Origin: Rhizobium sp. P38BS-XIX
GTDB taxonomy: Bacteria; Pseudomonadota; Alphaproteobacteria; Rhizobiales; Rhizobiaceae
Reading direction: 5' to 3'
Length of the DNA: 64,000 nucleotides
Assembly: GCF_012641435.1 (NCBI RefSeq)
Contig: NZ_JABAIJ010000005.1
Coordinates: 1 to 64,000 of the forward strand
The translations under genes were made by a program, and so were the position numbers. This document shows, one piece after another, positions 17,701 through 26,776 of the stretch. Within the stretch, counting starts at the first letter, position 1, and each line of letters opens with the position of its first letter. The notes under the pieces are model-generated. The model was not told the origin of the DNA, ran no database searches, and saw nothing but the letters and a program-made list of their open reading frames with translations.

Positions 17701-18681
17701 TCAATGCTGCAAAAGAAAGGCATGCTCACCGACGAGGCGGCGGCGGAGCCATGCGGAAAACTGGTCGACGACGATGATCGTCACGAAAAGCAGAAGCACG
17801 AGCGCCACGGTCTTGGCGCCGAAACCGCGCGAGATCGAAAGCTTCAGCTCCTGGCCGATACCGCCACCGCCGACGGCACCGATGATGGTGGAGGCGCGGA
17901 CGTTGATCTCGAGGCGCAGCAGCGCATAGGACATGAAGTTCGGCAGAACCTGCGGCAGGGCGGCAAAGCGAACGCGCTCGCTCCAGCTCGCGCCGACGGC
18001 GCGCATGCCCTCGTCGGGCTTCATGTCGACATTCTCCACCACTTCGTAGAAGAGCTTGCCGAGCGCACCGATCGTATGCAGGCCGACGGCGATGATGGCG
18101 GCGATCGGGCCGATCGACAGGATCGCCGAAAACAGACCGGCAATGACGATTTCCGGGAAGGCGCGCAGGAATTCCATGATGCGCTTCGTCACCAGACGGA
18201 CCGGATTGGATGGCGACAGGTTGCGGGCCGCGAAAAAGCTCATCGGCACCGCAAAAATGAAGCCGATGATGGTCGAGACCAGCGCGACGTTTATCGTCAC
18301 GATCATCAGCTCGAAATATTCCGGAATGTAGAAGTCGCCCCAGACATAGACGCGGCCGAGCGGGAAGTTGAACTCCTCGCCGCCGGCGCCGTTTGCGCCG
18401 TTCGGGCTCGGCAGGTCGAACAGGGCGCGATAGACGTCGGCCCAGTCCTTCGGGATCAGCCAGCCCAGGAAGTCGAAGAGATGCGGCAGGCGCTCGAAGA
18501 AGTGCCCCGCATTGCTCTCGTCGGCGAAGCGGACCGAGCTGACGAAGGCGACGAGCAGGATCAAGAGGCCGATGCCGGTGTAGAGGCGGCGCTTGGCCAC
18601 CATCCTGCTCCAGGCGTCACCGATTTCCTTGGCGCTGTGCGGCGCGCTTTGCATGTTCGGCTGCGTATCGGCGATCGTCAT
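17701..18681 (-). CDS. phnE: Phosphonate/phosphate ABC transporter permease (PhoE/PhnE1)
   Basis: 326 residues. One N-terminal membrane segment (TGIGLLILLVAFVSSVRFAD) is followed by a short periplasmic stretch and five or so permease helices; the coupling region is EGMRAVGASWSERVRFAALP and the PhnE-typical NVRASTIIGAVGGGGIGQEL follows. It pairs with the larger second permease, whose gene begins at or near its stop codon. Together with PhnC and PhnD it makes the inner-membrane phosphonate importer. Residues GANGAGGEEFN mark an unusual glycine-rich loop. Confidence 0.93.
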   Translation of the reverse strand: MTIADTQPNMQSAPHSAKEIGDAWSRMVAKRRLYTGIGLLILLVAFVSSVRFADESNAGHFFERLPHLFDFLGWLIPKDWADVYRALFDLPSPNGANGAGGEEFNFPLGRVYVWGDFYIPEYFELMIVTINVALVSTIIGFIFAVPMSFFAARNLSPSNPVRLVTKRIMEFLRAFPEIVIAGLFSAILSIGPIAAIIAVGLHTIGALGKLFYEVVENVDMKPDEGMRAVGASWSERVRFAALPQVLPNFMSYALLRLEINVRASTIIGAVGGGGIGQELKLSISRGFGAKTVALVLLLFVTIIVVDQFSAWLRRRLVGEHAFLLQH

Positions 18682-18704
18682 GAAATCTGGCCTCTGTGAA
18701 TAGC

Positions 18705-18730
18705 AAAAGGGCGGCCGTTGCCGGCCGCCC
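18705..18730 (-). terminator. Hairpin with U-run between phnD and phnE1
   Basis: On the minus strand GGGCGGCC-GGCAAC-GGCCGCCC (18709-18716/18723-18730) is followed by TTTT. It lies in the 66-bp gap after phnD and before the permeases. It should stop or slow part of the transcription, giving more binding protein than permease. Confidence 0.65.
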
Positions 18731-18747
18731 AGTCAGTCCAATGCGCA

Positions 18748-19653
18748 TCAGCCGCCGATGGCAGCCTTACGAACGTCGATAACGGCGTTGTAGAAGTCCG
18801 GGGTAACCTTGACGTAGCCCTTGAAGTCGCCGCCTTCGAGAGCAGCGAAGCACTTGGCGTCGGTGGTCGGGAGCTTCATGAAGAAGTCCGAAAGCTTGGC
18901 CTGCCATTCGGTGCCGAGAGCGTTGCGAACGACGAGCGGGCCGTTCGGGATCAGCGGCGAACGCCAGACTTCGACGAGCTTGTTCGGGTCGACTGCGCCC
19001 TTGTCGACTTCCTTGCGGAAGGTACCGGAGGTGAAGCCGTCCTTGAAATCGCCAACGCCCGAGGAGTCGTCGACAGCAACGTCGACCTTGCCGTCGTAAG
19101 CGGCGAGGAGGTTGTTCTCATGGCCGCCGTTGAACTGGGTCGAGCCGAAGAACTTGTCGTTCGGCATGCCGGTGGTCTTCGGAATCTGCGTCAGCGGAAC
19201 GAGGTAGCCAGAGGTGGAGTCCGGATCGGCGTAGCCGAGCTTCTTACCCTTGGCGTCCATGATCGTCTTGATGCCGGAGGACTTCAGGGCGAGGCCGATC
19301 GAGTAGTAGCCGGTCGAGCCGTCGGTCTGCTGCGTGGTCAGGATCGGCGTAACGGCCTTCGGGTCCTTGATGTAGGTGGCTGCATAGCCGGAAGCGCCGA
19401 GTTCTGCGAAGTCGAGCGTGCCGCCGAGCAGGCCCTGGATAACGCCGTCATAGTCGGCGGCCGGGAACAGCGATACCTTTTCGAAGCCGAATTCCTTCTT
19501 CAGGTGGTCGGCAAGGCAGGCGTAGTTGCGCAGGCGGTCGGCTTCGTTTTCGCCACCGAGAATACCGACGCGGAATTCCTTGAGGTCTTGAGCATTGGCG
19601 CCGCCAACGAGCGCGAGAAGCGCCGTCGCTGCGAGAAGAGTCTTCTTCAACAT
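18748..19653 (-). CDS. phnD: Phosphonate ABC transporter substrate-binding protein
   Basis: 301 residues with a signal peptide (MLKKTLLAATALLALVGGANA, residues 1-21). The mature part shows PhnD-type blocks: FRVGILGGENEADRLRNY, FPAADYDGVIQGLLGGTLDF, and DSTSGYLVPL that forms part of the phosphonate pocket. Its length matches the family. GGAG lies 7-9 bases before the ATG. It captures phosphonates (and in rhizobial PhoD possibly phosphate) in the periplasm for the PhnC-PhnE1-PhnE2 importer. A terminator-like hairpin follows it. Confidence 0.95.
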   Translation of the reverse strand: MLKKTLLAATALLALVGGANAQDLKEFRVGILGGENEADRLRNYACLADHLKKEFGFEKVSLFPAADYDGVIQGLLGGTLDFAELGASGYAATYIKDPKAVTPILTTQQTDGSTGYYSIGLALKSSGIKTIMDAKGKKLGYADPDSTSGYLVPLTQIPKTTGMPNDKFFGSTQFNGGHENNLLAAYDGKVDVAVDDSSGVGDFKDGFTSGTFRKEVDKGAVDPNKLVEVWRSPLIPNGPLVVRNALGTEWQAKLSDFFMKLPTTDAKCFAALEGGDFKGYVKVTPDFYNAVIDVRKAAIGG

Positions 19654-19743
19654 GGGTTCGTCTCCTGATTAACCGGTGTCCCCGGATGCGTTCGGTCTTG
19701 AAGAAATGCGCCCTTGACGCGGGCTCTCGATCTCGGCCGTCTC

Positions 19744-20598
19744 TCAGAGACCGGCCAGTGCCAGCGGTTGCGGGCCGGCAGATTCAGTCGCGGCGGCTTG
19801 CGCGGCCGGATCGGCAATGTTGATGGAGGTCGACGTCATGCTCTCGTCGATGCCGGCGCCGTCCTTGTCGGTGCCGTAGATTTCCTTGACCGCCGAAGCG
19901 GTCAGATCGCTCGGCTTGCCGTCGAAAACCACCTTGCCGGCTGCCATGCCGATGATGCGTTCGCAGTAGTTGCGAGCCGTATCCAGCGTGTGCAGGTTGG
20001 TGATGACGGTGATGCCCTCGCGCTCGTTGATATCGCGCAGCGCATCCATGACGATCTTGGCGTTGAGGGGATCGAGAGAGGCAATCGGCTCGTCGGCGAG
20101 CATCATCTTCGGCTGCTGCATCAGCGCGCGGCAGATTGCAACGCGCTGCTGCTGGCCACCGGAAAGCGTGCCGGCCATCTGCAGGGCCGTCTGCTCGATG
20201 CCGAGGCGCTCAAGTGCTGCGATCGCTTCGATCCGCTCTTCGCGGCTGAAGACGGACAGCAGGCTCAGCACCGTCGAGCGCTGGTTGAGGCGGCCGAGCA
20301 TGACGTTGGTGAGAACGTCAAGCCGCGGAACCAGGTTGAACTGCTGGAAGATCATGGCACAGTCGCGCTGCCAGCTGCGCAGTGCGCGGCCCTTCAGCTT
20401 GGAGACCTCTGTGCCGGCGAAATGGATCGTTCCGGAGCTCGGATCGGCGAGGCGATTGATCATGCGCAGCAGGGTCGACTTGCCGGCACCCGAACGGCCG
20501 ATGACGCCGACCATCTGTCCCTGCGGTATGTCCAAAGTCACGGAGTCGACGGCGAGCTTGTTGCCAAAGCGGCGCGAGACATTCCTGAGTTCGAACAT
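19744..20598 (-). CDS. phnC: Phosphonate ABC transporter ATP-binding protein
   Basis: 284 residues from ATG 20598 ([20 protein letters not shown]), with AAGGGAAG 6 bases upstream; the longer open frame begins in untranslated leader. Walker [10 protein letters not shown], signature [15 protein letters not shown] and Walker [13 protein letters not shown] are intact. PhnC energises uptake of alkylphosphonates. An extra ~30-residue C-terminal tail with Ala/Pro-rich sequence follows the ATPase core. phnC heads the phnCDE1E2 transport unit, 90 bp before phnD; candidate Pho-box repeats lie ~140-165 bp before its start. Confidence 0.94.
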   Translation of the reverse strand: MFELRNVSRRFGNKLAVDSVTLDIPQGQMVGVIGRSGAGKSTLLRMINRLADPSSGTIHFAGTEVSKLKGRALRSWQRDCAMIFQQFNLVPRLDVLTNVMLGRLNQRSTVLSLLSVFSREERIEAIAALERLGIEQTALQMAGTLSGGQQQRVAICRALMQQPKMMLADEPIASLDPLNAKIVMDALRDINEREGITVITNLHTLDTARNYCERIIGMAAGKVVFDGKPSDLTASAVKEIYGTDKDGAGIDESMTSTSINIADPAAQAAATESAGPQPLALAGL

Positions 20599-20734
20599 AG
20601 TGCTTCCCTTTCGCGGCTGCCGGGCTACAAAAAATTCAGCGGTACCGGTGCTTAAGAATGGGCGCATGCCCTTGCCTCGAAGGAGTTTCGAGGGGGCTGG
20701 CGCCAACCACAAGGCAACCGATTAGTCCCGCTTC

Positions 20735-20763
20735 ATGAAGCTCAAATGTCAGTTTTATGTAAC
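20735..20763 (-). promoter_or_regulatory. Candidate Pho-box array upstream of phnC
   Basis: On the minus strand three heptamers, GTTACAT, CTGACAT and GCTTCAT, recur at exactly 11-base steps, the period of PhoB direct repeats. CTGACAT matches the consensus CTGTCAT in six of seven positions, the others only in the ACAT/TCAT part. An overlapping inverted repeat TGTAAC-TGCT-GTTACA (20758-20773) could bind another dimeric regulator. The 20599-20821 gap holds no gene. Confidence 0.45.
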
Positions 20764-20821
20764 TGCTGTTACAATCGGGGCCGATTTCTTACATTTAACC
20801 GGCTAATCTATTTGCGGGAAT

Positions 20822-21376
20822 TTAGCCGTCAAACATGCCGGTCGGCAGGCCATCCATGCTGAAGGCGTTCTTTTCACGACGATATTCCTCAATGCCCTCC
20901 GGCCCCTTTGCCGCCGTCCACTGATCAAGGCTCTGTCGCTCGCCTTCATAGGCGAAAAGCGGCACGCCGAAGCCGCAGGATGTCTGCACGAGGTCTATGT
21001 CCAGATGCACGATCTGCCGCGCGCCGAGCGGTTCTTCGCCCGCATAATGGTCGCGGAGCAACGCATGATATTCGGGCGACGATCGATGGATGGTCCGGCC
21101 ATGCCCATAAAGCCGCAGGATCATCGGCGGCCCTGCGACGGCGCAGAACATGATGGTCAGCCGCCCGTCGGCTTTCATGTGGGCGGAGGTCTCGTTGCCG
21201 CTGCCGGTGCGGTCGAGATAGATGGCGGTATTGGGGGAGAGAACGCGCAGGCAAAGCGTTTCGCGCGGCGAAACGTTGACGCGCGAATCCGCCGTCGCCG
21301 ACGCGGTGAAGAAGATGTGCTGCCGCGCGATGAAGTCGCGCAGCCGATCATCAATGCTGGGAAACTGCTTTGCCAC
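20822..21376 (-). CDS. Pyridoxamine 5'-phosphate oxidase-fold flavoprotein
   Basis: 184 residues. The N-terminal half has the split-barrel FMN-binding pattern of the PNPOx-like superfamily: FFTASATADSRVNVSPRE, then LSPNTAIYLDRTGSGNETSA and DGRLTIMFCAVAGPPMILRL. No membrane or signal sequence. Such proteins bind FMN, F420 or haem and often reduce small organic substrates; this one is not the vitamin B6 biosynthetic PdxH. It lies between the acyltransferase and phnC, separated from both by 150-220 bp, so it may be an independent insertion in the phosphonate locus. Substrate unknown. Confidence 0.8.
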   Translation of the reverse strand: MAKQFPSIDDRLRDFIARQHIFFTASATADSRVNVSPRETLCLRVLSPNTAIYLDRTGSGNETSAHMKADGRLTIMFCAVAGPPMILRLYGHGRTIHRSSPEYHALLRDHYAGEEPLGARQIVHLDIDLVQTSCGFGVPLFAYEGERQSLDQWTAAKGPEGIEEYRREKNAFSMDGLPTGMFDG

Positions 21377-21532
21377 GGAAAATCCTCCCGATCCAGAACT
21401 CGCAAGGCTGTTTAAAAGCTGGAGCGCCCGTCGACGCCTTGCAAGCCCGGTTCGGGCGGAAATCGTTCTATAGTCTTCTATATGCGGCCTGGATTCGGAT
21501 TACAGGCCGTTTCGACCTGATATCATCCGCCT

Positions 21533-22150
21533 CTAGGCGTTGTAGCGGTCCAGGAAGTCCTCTGCCGAAAGGGCTCGGAAGTCTTCGAGGGCCGTGCGCA
21601 GGCGATCGTGATCCCAATCCCACCATGACAGCTTGTCCATGCGCGCGCCGACCTCTGCGGTGAAGCGTTCGCGGATCAGCTTGGCCGGCACGCCGCCAAC
21701 GATCGTGTAGGGCGCGACATCCTTGGAGACGACGGCGCCCGCACCGATGACGGCGCCGTTGCCGACATTGACACCAGGCAGGATGGTGGCGCCATGACCG
21801 ATCCAGACGTCATGACCGATGACGACACGATGATCGCGCCGCCAGGTGAAGAAGTCCGTCTCCATATCGGCGTCGGGCCAATAGTCGGCGGCGCGATACG
21901 TGAAGTGATGCAGCGTCGCGCGCCAGGTCGGATGGTTGGTCGCATTGATGCGAACGGCAGCGGCAATGTTCACGAACTTGCCGATCGTCGCACACCAGAC
22001 CGCGCCATCCTGCATAATGTAGGAATAGTCGCCGATCTCGACCTCGTCGATACGGCAGCGATCCGACACTTCGGTATAGCGGCCGAGCGTCGAATTGTTG
22101 ACGCTCGCCGAGGAGCTGACATAGGGCGTCTCGCCCAGCTTCCGGCTCAT
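21533..22150 (-). CDS. Phosphonate-locus hexapeptide-repeat acetyltransferase (DapH-like)
   Basis: 205 residues. Left-handed beta-helix hexapeptide repeats run through the protein ([55 protein letters not shown]), with the loop NATNHPTW typical of xenobiotic/chloramphenicol-type acetyltransferases. A version of this gene is standard in alphaproteobacterial C-P lyase operons. It might acetylate aminophosphonates or a pathway intermediate, comparable in purpose to PhnO of E. coli, although unrelated in fold; that is inference. Its start overlaps the end of phnL by 4 bp, so it is part of the phnG-L transcript. Confidence 0.85.
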   Translation of the reverse strand: MSRKLGETPYVSSSASVNNSTLGRYTEVSDRCRIDEVEIGDYSYIMQDGAVWCATIGKFVNIAAAVRINATNHPTWRATLHHFTYRAADYWPDADMETDFFTWRRDHRVVIGHDVWIGHGATILPGVNVGNGAVIGAGAVVSKDVAPYTIVGGVPAKLIRERFTAEVGARMDKLSWWDWDHDRLRTALEDFRALSAEDFLDRYNA

Positions 22151-22854
22151 GCGGCGGCCTTTCGCGGCGAGAATTGCGAGACGTCGAGAATGCGGCTGCC
22201 GACGGCCTCGCGCACTTCCTCGTCATGGAAGATGCCGAGAAGAGCCACGCCGGCTTCCTTCTTCTGTTCGATCATGTCGACGACGACGGCCCGGTTGCGG
22301 GCATCGAGCGATGCCGTGGGCTCGTCGAGTAGCAGTATGGCGTGATCGGTGATGAAGCCGCGCGCGATGTTGACGCGTTGTTGCTCGCCGCCGGAGAAGG
22401 TCGCGGGTGGCAGCTGCCAGAGTTCCTGCGGCAGGTTCAGCTGTGCCAGCAGTTCCGCTGCCCTGTCGCGGGCGTCTGCTATTGCCACGCCACGGGCCAT
22501 CAGCGGCTCGGCGACGACATCAAGAGCGGGAACGCGCGGCACGGTGCGCAGGAACTGGCTGACATAGCCCATGGTCTGCCGGCGAACGTCAAGCACGGTG
22601 CGCGGGTCGGCGGTGGCGAGATCGACGATCTTGCTTCTGTGCGAGATCAGGATCTGGCCGCCATCGACGGCATAGTTGCCGTAGATCATTTTCAGGAGCG
22701 AGCTTTTGCCGATACCGGATGGGCCGCCGAGGACGACGCATTCGCCCGCGGCAACGGAGAAGGAGACATCGGCGACGACAGGAAGGCGAATGCCGTCACG
22801 CAGATGCATGGTGAAGCTTTTGAAGACTTCGGAAACGACGAGTGGGGTTGCCAT
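22147..22854 (-). CDS. phnL: Phosphonate C-P lyase system ABC-type protein PhnL
   Basis: 235 residues. Walker [10 protein letters not shown], signature [14 protein letters not shown] and Walker [13 protein letters not shown] are intact. PhnL lacks a membrane partner; together with PhnG, PhnH and PhnI it takes part in attaching phosphonate to the ribose of ATP with release of adenine. It follows phnK by 9 bp and overlaps the acyltransferase gene. The sequence [18 protein letters not shown] in the N-terminus is characteristic of PhnL rather than PhnK. Confidence 0.94.
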   Translation of the reverse strand: MATPLVVSEVFKSFTMHLRDGIRLPVVADVSFSVAAGECVVLGGPSGIGKSSLLKMIYGNYAVDGGQILISHRSKIVDLATADPRTVLDVRRQTMGYVSQFLRTVPRVPALDVVAEPLMARGVAIADARDRAAELLAQLNLPQELWQLPPATFSGGEQQRVNIARGFITDHAILLLDEPTASLDARNRAVVVDMIEQKKEAGVALLGIFHDEEVREAVGSRILDVSQFSPRKAAA

Positions 22855-22863
22855 GTTTTTTCC

Positions 22864-23640
22864 TCAGACCTGCAGGATCGAAGAGACCAGCAGTTGCGTA
22901 TAGGGTTCGCGCGGGTCGTCGAGCACGCGGTCGGTGAGACCATGCTCAATCACCTGTCCGTCTTTCATCACCATCATGCGGTGTGACAGAAGGCGGGCAA
23001 CGGCGAGGTCGTGCGTGACGATGATGGCCGAAAGGCCGAGATCGTTGACGAGGCCACGCACCAGATCGAGCAGGCGAGCCTGCACGGATACGTCGAGACC
23101 GCCGGTCGGCTCGTCCATGAAGACCAGGCGAGGGCCTGTCACCAGATTGCGCGCGATTTGCAGGCGCTGGCGCATGCCGCCCGAGAAGGCGCGCGGCTGG
23201 TCATCGATGCGGTCGGCATCGATTTCCACGCGCTCCAGCCAGTCGACGGCCGTGTTGCGGATGTTGCCGTAATGGCGGTTGCCGATCGCCATCAGCCGTT
23301 CGCCGACATTGGCGCCGGCCGAAACCGTCATGCGCAGGCCGTCGGCCGGGTTCTGGTGCACGAAGCCCCAGTCGGTGCGCATCAGGAAGCGGCGTTCCGC
23401 TTCGTTCATGCGGAACAGGTCGCGATAGGTTTCGTCGCGCATGTGATATTCGACGCTGCCGGTCGTCGGCAACAGCCGGGTCGAGATGCAGTTGAGTAGC
23501 GTCGTCTTGCCGGAACCGGATTCGCCGACGATGGCGAGCACTTCACCGGGCCACAGTTCGAAGGACACGTCGCGGCAGCCGATACGGCTACCGTAGAACT
23601 TGGAGATGTCCTTGACCTTCAGAAGGGGTAAGTCACTCAT
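22864..23640 (-). CDS. phnK: Phosphonate C-P lyase system ABC-type protein PhnK
   Basis: 258 residues from ATG 23640 (MSDLPLLKVKDISKFYGSRI); the longer open frame upstream runs through the phnJ end and is rejected. Walker A GESGSGKTT, signature FSGGMRQRLQIARNL and Walker B LVFMDEPTGGLD are intact. PhnK docks on the PhnGHIJ core complex at PhnJ and its ATPase activity supports turnover of the lyase. The insertion LMRTDWGFVHQNPADGLRM is typical of PhnK. It overlaps phnJ by 4 bp. Confidence 0.95.
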   Translation of the reverse strand: MSDLPLLKVKDISKFYGSRIGCRDVSFELWPGEVLAIVGESGSGKTTLLNCISTRLLPTTGSVEYHMRDETYRDLFRMNEAERRFLMRTDWGFVHQNPADGLRMTVSAGANVGERLMAIGNRHYGNIRNTAVDWLERVEIDADRIDDQPRAFSGGMRQRLQIARNLVTGPRLVFMDEPTGGLDVSVQARLLDLVRGLVNDLGLSAIIVTHDLAVARLLSHRMMVMKDGQVIEHGLTDRVLDDPREPYTQLLVSSILQV

Positions 23641-24548
23641 TCGGCAGCCTCCTTGCCACCAGACAATCCATCGGATGCAAGCCCGTCCGGCGCCAACATC
23701 GAGCCGACATGGCCATGCGCGCGACGGTCTTCGCAGAAATCGGTGTCGGAGCAGACGAACATGCGCCCGCCCTTGTCGTCGAGGATCACCTCGTCGAGAT
23801 AGACCTGCTCGGCGCCGCAAAGAGCGCAGGGCTTGTCGAAGCGCTGCACTTCGAAGGGATGATCCTCGAAGTCGAGGCTGACGACTTCGGTGTAGGGCGG
23901 CACGGCGTAGATGCGCTTTTCACGGCCGGCGCCGAACAGCTGCAGCGCGTCCGAAAGGTGCATTTTCGGATTGTCGAATTTCGGCGTCGGCGACGGATCC
24001 ATTACATAGCGGCCCGCGACCTTGACCGGATAGGCATAGGTCGTGGCGATGCGGCCGTTGCGGGCGATATCCTCATAGAGCTTCACGTGCATGAGGCCGT
24101 ATTCCTCAAGCGCATGCATCTTGCGGGTCTCGGTTTCGCGCGGTTCCAGGAAGCGTAGCGGCTCCGGAATCGGCACCTGGTAGACCAGAACCTGGTTCGG
24201 GCCGAGCCTGGCTTCCGGAATGCGGTGGCGCGTCTGGATAATGGTTGCTTCGTCCGTGCGCGTGGTGACGGCGACGTTGGCGACCTTCTGGAAGAAGGCG
24301 CGGATGGAGACGGCATTCGTCGTGTCGTCGGCACCTTGGTCGATGACCTTCAGCACGTCATGCGGGCCGATGATGGCCGCCGTCAACTGCACGCCGCCGG
24401 TGCCCCAGCCATAAGGCATCGGCATTTCGCGGGAGGCGAAAGGCACCTGGTAACCGGGAATAGAGATCGCCTTCAGAATGGCGCGACGGATCATCCGCTT
24501 GGTCTGTTCGTCGAGATAGGCGAAATTGTAGGTGGCGAGTTCGGTCAT
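23637..24548 (-). CDS. phnJ: Alpha-D-ribose 1-methylphosphonate 5-phosphate C-P lyase
   Basis: 303 residues from ATG 24548 (MTELATYNFAYLDEQTKRMI). It is the radical-SAM enzyme that cleaves the C-P bond and releases methane or another alkane. The four key cysteines are present: CALC begins at residue 241, and VCSDTDFC supplies C266 and C272, the same positions as in E. coli (three Fe-S ligands and the radical-forming cysteine). AWGTGGVQ-like YGWGTGGVQLTAAIIG near residue 50 is also conserved. It overlaps phnI and phnK by 4 bp each. Confidence 0.97.
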   Translation of the reverse strand: MTELATYNFAYLDEQTKRMIRRAILKAISIPGYQVPFASREMPMPYGWGTGGVQLTAAIIGPHDVLKVIDQGADDTTNAVSIRAFFQKVANVAVTTRTDEATIIQTRHRIPEARLGPNQVLVYQVPIPEPLRFLEPRETETRKMHALEEYGLMHVKLYEDIARNGRIATTYAYPVKVAGRYVMDPSPTPKFDNPKMHLSDALQLFGAGREKRIYAVPPYTEVVSLDFEDHPFEVQRFDKPCALCGAEQVYLDEVILDDKGGRMFVCSDTDFCEDRRAHGHVGSMLAPDGLASDGLSGGKEAAE

Positions 24549-25654
24549 TCGGCTGCCTCCGTCATGGGGTCCATGCCGCGCTCGCGAGCGGCCTCGAAAT
24601 CGCGGCGCATGCGCCGCACCAGGTCGAGTTCGGCCTGGAAGTCGACGTAGTGCGGCAGCTTCAGATGTTCGACGAAGCCGGTCGCCTGCACATTGTCGGA
24701 GTGGGAGATGACGAATTCCTCGTCCTGGGCCGGCGCGACGACATCCTCGCCGAGCTCGTCGGCACGCAGCGCACGGTCGACCAGCGACATCGCCATGGCC
24801 TTGCGCTCGCTCTGGCCGAAGACCAGGCCGTAGCCGCGGGTAAACTGCGGCGGAGCCTTGGCCGAGCCCATGAACTGGTTGACCATCTGGCATTCGGTCA
24901 CCTGGATGCGGCCGAGCGAGACGGCGAAGCCGAGTTCGGGCACGTCGAATTCGACTTCCACTTCGCCGATGCGGATTTCACCGGTGAAGGGATGGTTGCG
25001 GCCATAGCCGCGCTGGGTCGAATAGCCGAGTGCGAGCAGAAAGCCCTCGTCGCCACGCGCAAGCGCCTGCAGGCGAAGATCGCGGGACATCGGGAATTCC
25101 ATCGGCTCGCGCGTCAGATCGCCGATCTCGTGGTCCATCGGAAGTGTGCCGTCACCTTCGATCAGGCCTTCCTGGCCGAGGATTTCGGAAACGCGCATCA
25201 CGCGGCCGTCCTCGGCCGGGCGCTGCATCGGCTCGTCGACAGCCTCGTCGGTGAGCAGGCTGGGGTCGAGAAGGCGGTGCGTATAATCGAAGGTCGGGCC
25301 GAGAAGCTGCCCACCCGGCAGGTCCTTGTAGGTCGCCGAGATGCGGCGCTCGATCTTCATCGCCGATGTGTCGATCGACTGGGAGTAGCCGAAGCGCGGC
25401 AGTGTCGTGCGGTAGGCTCTCAGCAGGAAGATCGCTTCGATCATGTCGCCGCGCGCCTGGCGGACGGCGAGCGCGGCCAGCGAGCGGTCATAAAGCGAGG
25501 CTTCTGCCATGACGCGGTCGACGGCAAGCGCCAGTTGGGCCACGATCTGGTCGATGCCAATGGCCGGCAGCGAGCGGTCGCCACGACGGCGGTCGGCCAG
25601 CAGCCGATGAGCATTGGCGATGGCGGTTTCCCCGCCCTTTACGGCAACATACAT
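24545..25654 (-). CDS. phnI: C-P lyase core complex subunit PhnI
   Basis: 369 residues. The N-terminal MYVAVKGGETAIANAHRLLA and the central PGGQLLGPTFDYTHRLLDPS are diagnostic PhnI sequence. PhnI has nucleosidase activity and, with PhnG, PhnH and PhnL, exchanges the adenine of ATP for the incoming phosphonate. It lies 3 bp after phnH and overlaps phnJ by 4 bp. Length is in the family range. Confidence 0.96.
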   Translation of the reverse strand: MYVAVKGGETAIANAHRLLADRRRGDRSLPAIGIDQIVAQLALAVDRVMAEASLYDRSLAALAVRQARGDMIEAIFLLRAYRTTLPRFGYSQSIDTSAMKIERRISATYKDLPGGQLLGPTFDYTHRLLDPSLLTDEAVDEPMQRPAEDGRVMRVSEILGQEGLIEGDGTLPMDHEIGDLTREPMEFPMSRDLRLQALARGDEGFLLALGYSTQRGYGRNHPFTGEIRIGEVEVEFDVPELGFAVSLGRIQVTECQMVNQFMGSAKAPPQFTRGYGLVFGQSERKAMAMSLVDRALRADELGEDVVAPAQDEEFVISHSDNVQATGFVEHLKLPHYVDFQAELDLVRRMRRDFEAARERGMDPMTEAAE

Positions 25655-25657
25655 ATG

Positions 25658-26284
25658 TCACATCTCCGTTGCGATGATCTTGGTGGTGCGCGGCAGGCAG
25701 ATGAACTGCCGGCCGGCGGTCAGGACGAGATCGACGCCGCGCGGGAAGAGGGCGCGATTGTCATTCCAGATGCGCAATAGCGCATCCGGCAGGCCGATCG
25801 GAGCGATCGTGGTGATATCCTTGATGCCTGGACCGGAAAGCGCCAGTTCCTTGCCGCCTTCGAGGCTTTCGATCTCAAGCACGATCGTCGTCGAGCGATC
25901 CGGATATTCCTGGGTGCCGATGCCGAACTGGCTGAAGGAGGAAAGCGCCATGCCGGCTTCGACAAAGGCGAAATGCGCCTCCAGTCGTTCCGCGATCACG
26001 GGCGCGCCCGTGTGGAAAGCCAACCATTCCGGCAGGCTCGATCTTGCCAGGCTGTTGGAGAGCCAGACTGGCGTGTCATGGTCGCAAAGGGTCAGGCCGA
26101 TGGCGCCGGCAGCAATGCCGAGCGGCGCCGGCGGCGCGATATCAGCCGTGACGGTCTGCAGGGTGCCGGGACGCGCCATGCCGTCCATCGTCATCTTGAA
26201 GACGCTCTGCGCGTCGAAAACCGGATCGCTGAAGCCGCCGGTCAGGGCTTCGTTGCCGAAGGTCGGGGTATTGAACAGGCTCAT
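25658..26284 (-). CDS. phnH: C-P lyase core complex subunit PhnH
   Basis: 208 residues. The N-terminal GGFSDPVFDAQSVFKMTMDG and following MARPGTL match PhnH, as does the C-terminal FPRGVDLVLTAGRQFICLPR. PhnH is a PLP-transferase-like fold protein without PLP that forms part of the PhnG2H2I2J2 complex. Its start codon overlaps the phnG stop by one base (TAATG), so translation is coupled. Confidence 0.95.
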   Translation of the reverse strand: MSLFNTPTFGNEALTGGFSDPVFDAQSVFKMTMDGMARPGTLQTVTADIAPPAPLGIAAGAIGLTLCDHDTPVWLSNSLARSSLPEWLAFHTGAPVIAERLEAHFAFVEAGMALSSFSQFGIGTQEYPDRSTTIVLEIESLEGGKELALSGPGIKDITTIAPIGLPDALLRIWNDNRALFPRGVDLVLTAGRQFICLPRTTKIIATEM

Positions 26285-26760
26285 TAATCTTCTCCGCGAA
26301 CCATGGTGAAGAAATCAACGCGGGTCGCTGCCGTTTCTTCGGCACGTTTGCGGTCATAGTTGGCAATACGCTCGGTGACGGGCTGCAGGATCGTCTTCTC
26401 AACGAACTCCCGGGTAGCAGACTGCTGCCAGAGCGCATCGAAGATGGCCGACAGCCGGGCCTTTTCGCGATCGGTCCCGAGCGCGTGCGAATGGCCGATG
26501 GTGCCGGATGTCAGTCGAACGGTGGCGCGCGTCATCGTGACTTCGCCGAGGTTGAACGGAGAGCCGCCGCCGCCGATGCGGCCGCGGACCATGACAAGCC
26601 CGGTTTCCGGGCCGCGCACCGGCTGTGCCGTCGGCTTGCTCGGCAATGCTTCCCAAGCCGTTTCTAGCTCGTCACGCTCTGCCTGCGCCAGAAGATCGGC
26701 AACGCGCTTGCGCTCCCGCCGCTCCTGTGCGGCCGCTTCCTGCCTTTGTGCTGAATTCAT
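26284..26760 (-). CDS. phnG: C-P lyase core complex subunit PhnG
   Basis: 158 residues from ATG 26760 (MNSAQRQEAAAQERRERKRV), with AAAGGAT 7-8 bases upstream; the open frame extends into the promoter region but no earlier start fits. Diagnostic blocks are LVMVRGRIGGGGSPFNLGEV and ATVRLTSGTIGHSHALG. PhnG is the first subunit of the C-P lyase core and the first gene of the six-gene phnGHIJKL unit. A PhnF-type operator and a Pho box lie in the 93-bp gap to phnF. Confidence 0.95.
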   Translation of the reverse strand: MNSAQRQEAAAQERRERKRVADLLAQAERDELETAWEALPSKPTAQPVRGPETGLVMVRGRIGGGGSPFNLGEVTMTRATVRLTSGTIGHSHALGTDREKARLSAIFDALWQQSATREFVEKTILQPVTERIANYDRKRAEETAATRVDFFTMVRGED

Positions 26761-26776
26761 CGCGCCATCCTTTAAA

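Noticed and set aside
23641..23820. 60-residue N-terminal extension of phnK
   Set aside because: It lies inside phnJ; MSDLPLLKVKDISKFYGS at 23640 is the normal start and overlaps the phnJ stop.
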